From contig JAFABG010000003.1 in the NCBI GenBank assembly GCA_023426145.1, positions 1-64,000 on the forward strand: DNA of 64,000 bases, in the 5' to 3' direction. The position numbers and the translations under genes are program-made. Numbering within the stretch: position 1 is the stretch's first letter; the number at the start of each line of letters is the position of its first letter. This DNA is from Bacteroidota bacterium (lineage in GTDB: Bacteria; Bacteroidota; Bacteroidia; Bacteroidales; Bacteroidaceae). Under the pieces are notes generated by a model, which was not told where the DNA came from, searched no databases, and was given only the letters and a program-made list of their open reading frames with translations. Positions 59,595 through 64,000 of the stretch are shown one piece after another.

Positions 59595-61799
59595 ATGAAA
59601 AAGAAATATAATTTAAGTTCTATAGCTGTAATGGCTCTTGCTGTGACTTTCTTGTCAGGATGCAGCGATGAATTTCTACAGGAAAAAAAGAACTATGGAA
59701 ATTTCGGAGAAGAAATATACGATAGTTATATCGGTGCGCAGATGCGTGTAAATACTTTGTATAACTATCTTTTGCCATCTTCAACTGGAAGCATGGGTTG
59801 GAATACTGTAAGTGCAGGTACAAGTGATATTAATTCTAAAAGTACCGAAGAGTATGGAGGTTTTTCTGATTTTGTCAATCCTAATGTGGTATTAGACAAC
59901 ACGAATGTACCTGATTACATTTTCCAAGAGTTCGGGAGCTCAAACGCTAAAAGTCCTTATGGAAATATTCGTGAATGTAATATGGTAATTAAAGGTATCA
60001 CTGATAGTAGTCTGTCTGATGCTGAGAAACAAGAATTACTAGGACAAGCACTATTTTTCCGCGCATGGGCATATTATCGATTGGTACGTGTTTATGGAGG
60101 TGTACCTTTGATAGATGAACCTCAAAATCCTATAATTGGGTCTGATGGTGGTTTTAGTTTGGCTGTTCCCAGATCTACTACAAAAGCTGCAATCGATTTT
60201 ATTTGTGAGGATTTAAGAGTAGCTTCTGAATATCTACCTGCAGAATGGGATAACGAAGGTTCTAATTATGGACGTATTACTTCTGGTGCGGCTTTGGCTT
60301 TGCAAGGTAGAGCACGTTTGTTGTATGCTAGTCCATTATTTAATCGGGCTGACAATGAAGATCGTTGGATAGAAGCTTACAACTCTAATAAGGCTGCTAT
60401 TGCAAAATTGAGAGAAGGGAAGTTGGGACTTCAGCAGAATTTAGATACTCTGGGAATTAATGCTGCCGGATGGGCTGGTATGTTTTCTACATATAACTCA
60501 AAAGAGGCTGTTTTTGTTACTTTATATAATAATGTAAAAGAAGGTGTTGGTACTAACTATAATAAAAACAATGGTTGGGAAAACTCTATACGTCCGATTA
60601 ACACGGGTGGTAGCGGTGGTAAATCAACAACTGCTCAGATGGTCGATTTGTTTCCGATGGCTGATGGAAAGAAGCCTGGTGAATCAGCATATAAATATGA
60701 TGAACAACTCTTTTTCCTAAATCGTGATCCACGTTTCTACCGCACTTTTGCTTTCCCAGGCGTACAATGGACATTTAATGGTACACCAGCTAATCAAGCA
60801 CAGCATCCTGAACAATTTCCTTATGCTGGAAATAACTATATATTATGGAGCTACGCATGGTACGCAACTGCAGCAAATCAAAGCGCTGATGACCAAACTG
60901 GTTACGGTGCTGATGGATTAGGGCTAAATAATAAAAGTGTATATATTCGTAAGCGTTCTGATGATGCAGCAGTAAATAAAACTTCATTATATGTTTATGA
61001 TCCAGCAAACTCTTCTAAAGGATTCCTATTATCTGGAGCTCCTTATATGGAAATACGTTATGCGGAAGTTCTTTTAAATTTTGCTGAATCTGCATGTGGA
61101 GCTGGACATTTACAAGAAGCTGTTGATGCATTAAAATTAATTCGTCAGCGTGTTGGTTATACTGGTGATTGTGGTTTTTCACCTGAATTATCTAGTAATC
61201 GTGCTAAGCTTTTTGCAGCTATTCTTTATGAACGTCAAATAGAGTTGGCTTATGAAGGTAAGCGTTTTGATGATATGAGACGTTGGATGCTTTGGGATGG
61301 TGGTGTTGGTCAAGAATCAATAAATCCTTCATGGAAAGTAACTGGATTCAGTGGGAATACTTGTACATATTTGGGAGTTGCTCCCCTGAATGGACAACGT
61401 CGTACAGGAATAGAAGTTTGTGTTGCTGATAAATTAGGTCAAGCTGCTGAAAATGATGGTAGTGATCCGATTGCAGCTCAAGGAATTTCAAGACCAGCAG
61501 CAATTAATTTGATGACAGATGCGACTCTTTCAAAAGTTGTGGCTGATGATCAAGATCCTTCAGAAGTGCCTAATAAAGCTATTGATAATTTGGCTGATTT
61601 TTATCGTGAATTCTTGCACAGAAAGACAACTCGTGTTGACGGTGATTTATCATATACAATTTCATTTAAACCACAATATTACTTTATTGGCTTTAAAACG
61701 AATATGCAAGCTAATAACGTTACTTTGAAACAGACTATAGGATGGCCTGATTCTCGTAATGGTGGTGCGAATGGTACGTATGATCCATTAGCAGAATAA
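59595..61799 (+). CDS. SusD/RagB-family nutrient-binding lipoprotein
   Basis: A 734-residue lipoprotein (lipobox FLSGCSDEF). SusD features: QALFFRAWAYYRLVRVYGGVPLID (TPR-like helices), SGAALALQGRARLLYASPLFN, PYMEIRYAEVLLNFAESACG, and LYERQIELAYEGKRFDDMRRWML. It caps the SusC barrel and binds the glycan. It is longer than the usual 500-600 residues, with extra sequence after the DMRRW motif. A strong terminator follows, so the pectate lyase has a separate promoter. Confidence 0.95.
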   Translation: MKKKYNLSSIAVMALAVTFLSGCSDEFLQEKKNYGNFGEEIYDSYIGAQMRVNTLYNYLLPSSTGSMGWNTVSAGTSDINSKSTEEYGGFSDFVNPNVVLDNTNVPDYIFQEFGSSNAKSPYGNIRECNMVIKGITDSSLSDAEKQELLGQALFFRAWAYYRLVRVYGGVPLIDEPQNPIIGSDGGFSLAVPRSTTKAAIDFICEDLRVASEYLPAEWDNEGSNYGRITSGAALALQGRARLLYASPLFNRADNEDRWIEAYNSNKAAIAKLREGKLGLQQNLDTLGINAAGWAGMFSTYNSKEAVFVTLYNNVKEGVGTNYNKNNGWENSIRPINTGGSGGKSTTAQMVDLFPMADGKKPGESAYKYDEQLFFLNRDPRFYRTFAFPGVQWTFNGTPANQAQHPEQFPYAGNNYILWSYAWYATAANQSADDQTGYGADGLGLNNKSVYIRKRSDDAAVNKTSLYVYDPANSSKGFLLSGAPYMEIRYAEVLLNFAESACGAGHLQEAVDALKLIRQRVGYTGDCGFSPELSSNRAKLFAAILYERQIELAYEGKRFDDMRRWMLWDGGVGQESINPSWKVTGFSGNTCTYLGVAPLNGQRRTGIEVCVADKLGQAAENDGSDPIAAQGISRPAAINLMTDATLSKVVADDQDPSEVPNKAIDNLADFYREFLHRKTTRVDGDLSYTISFKPQYYFIGFKTNMQANNVTLKQTIGWPDSRNGGANGTYDPLAE

Positions 61800-61819
61800 T
61801 TATAGATTATATAAATTTG

Positions 61820-61861
61820 AAAAAAGAGAAGAGGTTTTAATTAACATCTTCTCTTTTTTTT
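61820..61861 (+). terminator. intrinsic terminator after SusD
   Basis: Arms AAAAAAGAGAAGA (61820-61832) and TCTTCTCTTTTTT (61847-61859) form a 13-base stem with a 14-base loop and a T-run, 20 bases after the SusD stop. Confidence 0.85.
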
Positions 61862-61968
61862 GTTCACCCAAGGTTAGAATATAATAAATTGCTTTTATAC
61901 ATGCTAGGGACAGTTATGAATTAGATGAGTTTAGTTTTTGTATTAAATTGAATTTAGATGATTACAAA

Positions 61969-62002
61969 TTTGATTCTCCTACGTCTTATTATTGTATTTT
62001 TG
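61969..62002 (+). promoter_or_regulatory. promoter for pectate lyase gene
   Basis: TTTG at 61969-61972, a 22-base spacer and TATTTTTG at 61995-62002 resemble the Bacteroides -33/-7 pair, with a slightly long spacer. It supports the ATG at 62032 rather than the TTG at 61948. Confidence 0.6.
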
Positions 62003-62031
62003 GAACAACATTTCTAACAAACCCAATAAAA

Positions 62032-63771
62032 ATGAAGAAGAAACATGTAATTTTGGCAGCATTAGCTGCAACAATGTTGACTCCGACTGTTGTAAGGGCA
62101 CAATACCCACAAATAACTGACGAAGCCAAAGACGCTTATTCAAAAATGATGAATGATGAACGGAAACGTTCGGATGAAGCATGGGCAAAAGCGTTGCCAA
62201 TCGTGCAAAAGGAAGCTAAAGAAGGACGTCCATATATTCCTTGGGCTGCTCGCCCTTACGATTTGCCCCAAGCAGAAATTCCTTCATTCCCTGGCGCTGA
62301 AGGTGGTGGTATGTACAGCTTTGGTGGTCGTGGCGGTAAAGTAATTACAGTTACCAATTTGAACGACCGTGGACCTGGCTCTTTCCGTGAAGCTTGTGAA
62401 ACTGGTGGTGCACGTATTATCGTGTTTAATGTTGCCGGAATCATACGCTTGAATTCACCGATTATTGTACGTGCTCCTTATGTTACAATTGCTGGTCAGA
62501 CTGCTCCTGGTGATGGTGTTTGTATCGCTGGACAATCTTTCTGGGTGGATACACATGATGTAGTTGTTCGCCACATGCGTTTCCGTCGTGGTGAAACAAT
62601 GGTATGGCACCGTGATGATTCATTTGGTGGTAACCCGGTTGGAAATATCATGATTGACCACTGTTCATGTACTTGGGGATTGGATGAAAATATTTCTTTC
62701 TATCGTCACATGTATGATCCTAGCGAAGGACAATATCAGAGTACAGATTTAAAATTGGCTACTGTTAACGTAACTATTCAGAATACTATTTCTGCTAAAG
62801 CGCTTGATACATATAATCATGCTTTCGGTAGTACTTTAGGTGGTGAGAACTGTTCATTTATGCGTAACCTTTGGGCTAGTAACTCAGGACGTAACCCATC
62901 AGTTGGATGGAATGGTGTGTTCAACTTCGTTAATAATGTTGTTTTCAACTGGGTACATCGCTCTACCGATGGTGGTGATTATACTGCTATGTTTAATATG
63001 ATTAACAACTACTACAAACCAGGACCAGCAACTCCTAAAGATACAAATGTTGGACACCGTATTTTGAAACCTGAATCAGGACGTAGTAAACTTGATCATC
63101 ATGTATACGGCCGTGTTTATGCTGACGGTAACATCATGGAAGGTTATCCTGAAATTACAAAGAATAACTGGAATGGTGGTATTCAAATCGAAACTGAGCC
63201 TAATACAGATGGATTTACTGAAATGATGCGTAGCTACAAACCATTTGCTATGCCTTACTTGAGAATTACTTCAGCTAGTGATGCTTATGATTACGTTGTG
63301 AAACATGTAGGTGCAACTTTACCTAAACGTGATATTGTTGACGTACGTGTTATTGATGAAGTAAAAACTGGTATTCCTTATTATGAGAAGAAGCTTCCTA
63401 AAGATGCTTATGGAGATTTAACTGGTACTTCACCAAAATCTTTGGGTGAAGATGGTCAATTTAAATATCGTCGTCTTCCAAAGGATTCATATAAAATAGG
63501 TATTATCACAGACGTTCGTCAGATGGGTGGATATCCTGAATATAAAGGAACCCCTTATGTAGATACTGACCATGATGGTATGCCGGATGCTTGGGAAGTA
63601 GCTAATGGCTTGAATCCTAATGATCCTAGTGATGCAAATCAAGACTGCACAGGTGATGGATATACAAATATCGAGAAATATATTAATGGTATCAGCACAA
63701 CTGATAAAATTAATTGGAGAGATTTGAAGAATAACTACGATACATTAGAAGCCAAAGGTAAATTAATGTAA
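62032..63771 (+). CDS. exported pectate lyase (PL1-type) with C-terminal calcium-binding repeat
   Basis: With the start at 62032 the protein is 579 residues: signal peptide MKKKHVILAALAATMLTPTV ending VRAQ, then the lyase beta-helix (~65-430: FPGAEGGGMYSFGGRGGKVI, FNVAGIIRLNSPIIVRAPYV, TIAGQTAPGDGVCIAGQSFW, VVVRHMRFRRGE). The C-terminal YVDTDHDGMPDAWEVANGLN and DANQDCTGDGYTNIEKY form a thrombospondin-3/dockerin-like calcium-binding repeat found on many Bacteroides pectate lyases. It would cut polygalacturonan by beta-elimination outside the cytoplasm, giving unsaturated oligomers for the SusCD pair. The catalytic Arg is probably within VRHMRFRR; the exact PL1 subfamily is uncertain. Confidence 0.92.
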   Translation: MKKKHVILAALAATMLTPTVVRAQYPQITDEAKDAYSKMMNDERKRSDEAWAKALPIVQKEAKEGRPYIPWAARPYDLPQAEIPSFPGAEGGGMYSFGGRGGKVITVTNLNDRGPGSFREACETGGARIIVFNVAGIIRLNSPIIVRAPYVTIAGQTAPGDGVCIAGQSFWVDTHDVVVRHMRFRRGETMVWHRDDSFGGNPVGNIMIDHCSCTWGLDENISFYRHMYDPSEGQYQSTDLKLATVNVTIQNTISAKALDTYNHAFGSTLGGENCSFMRNLWASNSGRNPSVGWNGVFNFVNNVVFNWVHRSTDGGDYTAMFNMINNYYKPGPATPKDTNVGHRILKPESGRSKLDHHVYGRVYADGNIMEGYPEITKNNWNGGIQIETEPNTDGFTEMMRSYKPFAMPYLRITSASDAYDYVVKHVGATLPKRDIVDVRVIDEVKTGIPYYEKKLPKDAYGDLTGTSPKSLGEDGQFKYRRLPKDSYKIGIITDVRQMGGYPEYKGTPYVDTDHDGMPDAWEVANGLNPNDPSDANQDCTGDGYTNIEKYINGISTTDKINWRDLKNNYDTLEAKGKLM

Positions 63772-63881
63772 TTCCTACTAGAGATTAGCATTGGTGATCG
63801 CAGAATCTATTAAAAATAACCCTTTTTATTTCGTTATCTGTGATAAGCCATGCTAATCTTGTAGTACAAATGATAAATAGC

Positions 63882-64000
63882 ATGAAGAAAATTATTTTAA
63901 TGTCGTTGTTGCTGATTTCTGGTTGGGTATCTGCTCAAACTGTTGATTTAGACAAAGAGAATCGCGATGCGAAATATGTTGAGACTATCGTTGCTCGTTC
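63882..64000 (+). CDS. start of an exported protein, possibly DUF3826 (truncated by window)
   Basis: An ATG at 63882 opens a frame to the window edge, 40 residues beginning with a signal peptide (MKKIILMSLLLISGWVSAQ). The next residues, DAKYVETIVARS, resemble the start of DUF3826 proteins, which occur with pectin lyases in Bacteroides PULs. That match rests on few residues. It is 110 bases downstream of the pectate lyase. Confidence 0.6.
   Translation, partial: MKKIILMSLLLISGWVSAQTVDLDKENRDAKYVETIVAR

Overview
The window looks like a piece of a Bacteroides-type chromosome (phylum Bacteroidota). Evidence: SusC/SusD pairs, an ECF sigma/FecR/STN-type TonB receptor cascade, Bacteroidota-restricted families (DUF4876, DUF6850, DUF4923, DUF1573, PorV-like, DUF5123), and many promoters carrying the Bacteroides -7 element TAnnTTTG instead of a sigma-70 -10 box. 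The DNA is AT-rich throughout. Layout: (1) 1-1809, tail of an unknown gene, an HpaII-family restriction endonuclease homologue and a nitroreductase, closed by a long palindromic terminator. (2) 1908-6980, minus-strand housekeeping run: DUF3298 lipoprotein, rsmG, an MBL-fold hydrolase and gcvP. (3) 7210-10817, a metal-handling cluster: YecH-like small protein, CDF exporter and CopA-type copper ATPase. (4) 10895-23159, mixed core genes: lipB; a tight minus-strand set of OPT transporter, esterase-DUF1460 fusion and PorV-like barrel; DUF1573; engB-DUF4923; a sodium:solute symporter; a recR operon; yqgE; an aminotransferase. (5) 23304-23377, tRNA-Asp(GTC) with a clean promoter and terminator. (6) 23566-36239, an eight-gene locus: ECF sigma factor, FecR anti-sigma, STN-type TonB receptor without SusD, DUF4876 lipoprotein, DUF6850 barrel, zinc metalloprotease, S46 dipeptidyl-peptidase with a DPP11-type Arg, and a PepSY membrane protein. 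It reads as one regulated system, plausibly for peptide or peptide-bound nutrient/metal capture. (7) 36240-37229, almost 1 kb of very AT-rich DNA with no convincing gene, leading into a coupled three-gene cassette (37230-39484): GNAT-like protein, PP-loop/PAPS-reductase-like DUF3440 protein (IbrA/YbdN family) and ParB-like protein (IbrB/YbdM family). (8) 39623-48567, UDP-glucuronate decarboxylase, a receiver-first histidine kinase, an AddAB-like helicase-nuclease pair and an exported YhcH-like protein. (9) 48827-53417, MFS permease, GH130 phosphorylase and GH92 alpha-mannosidase, a mannose-glycan utilisation set. (10) 53713-64000, a secreted isomerase-like TIM-barrel protein preceded by inverted repeats, then a pectin-type PUL: DUF4992/DUF5123-like lipoprotein, SusC, SusD, a pectate lyase and the start of another exported protein. 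The strongest candidates for undescribed biology are region 6 (sigma-controlled receptor plus two peptidases), the three-gene cassette in region 7, and the OPT/esterase-DUF1460/PorV-like operon. Assignments come from reading motifs and from family knowledge; no database search was run.
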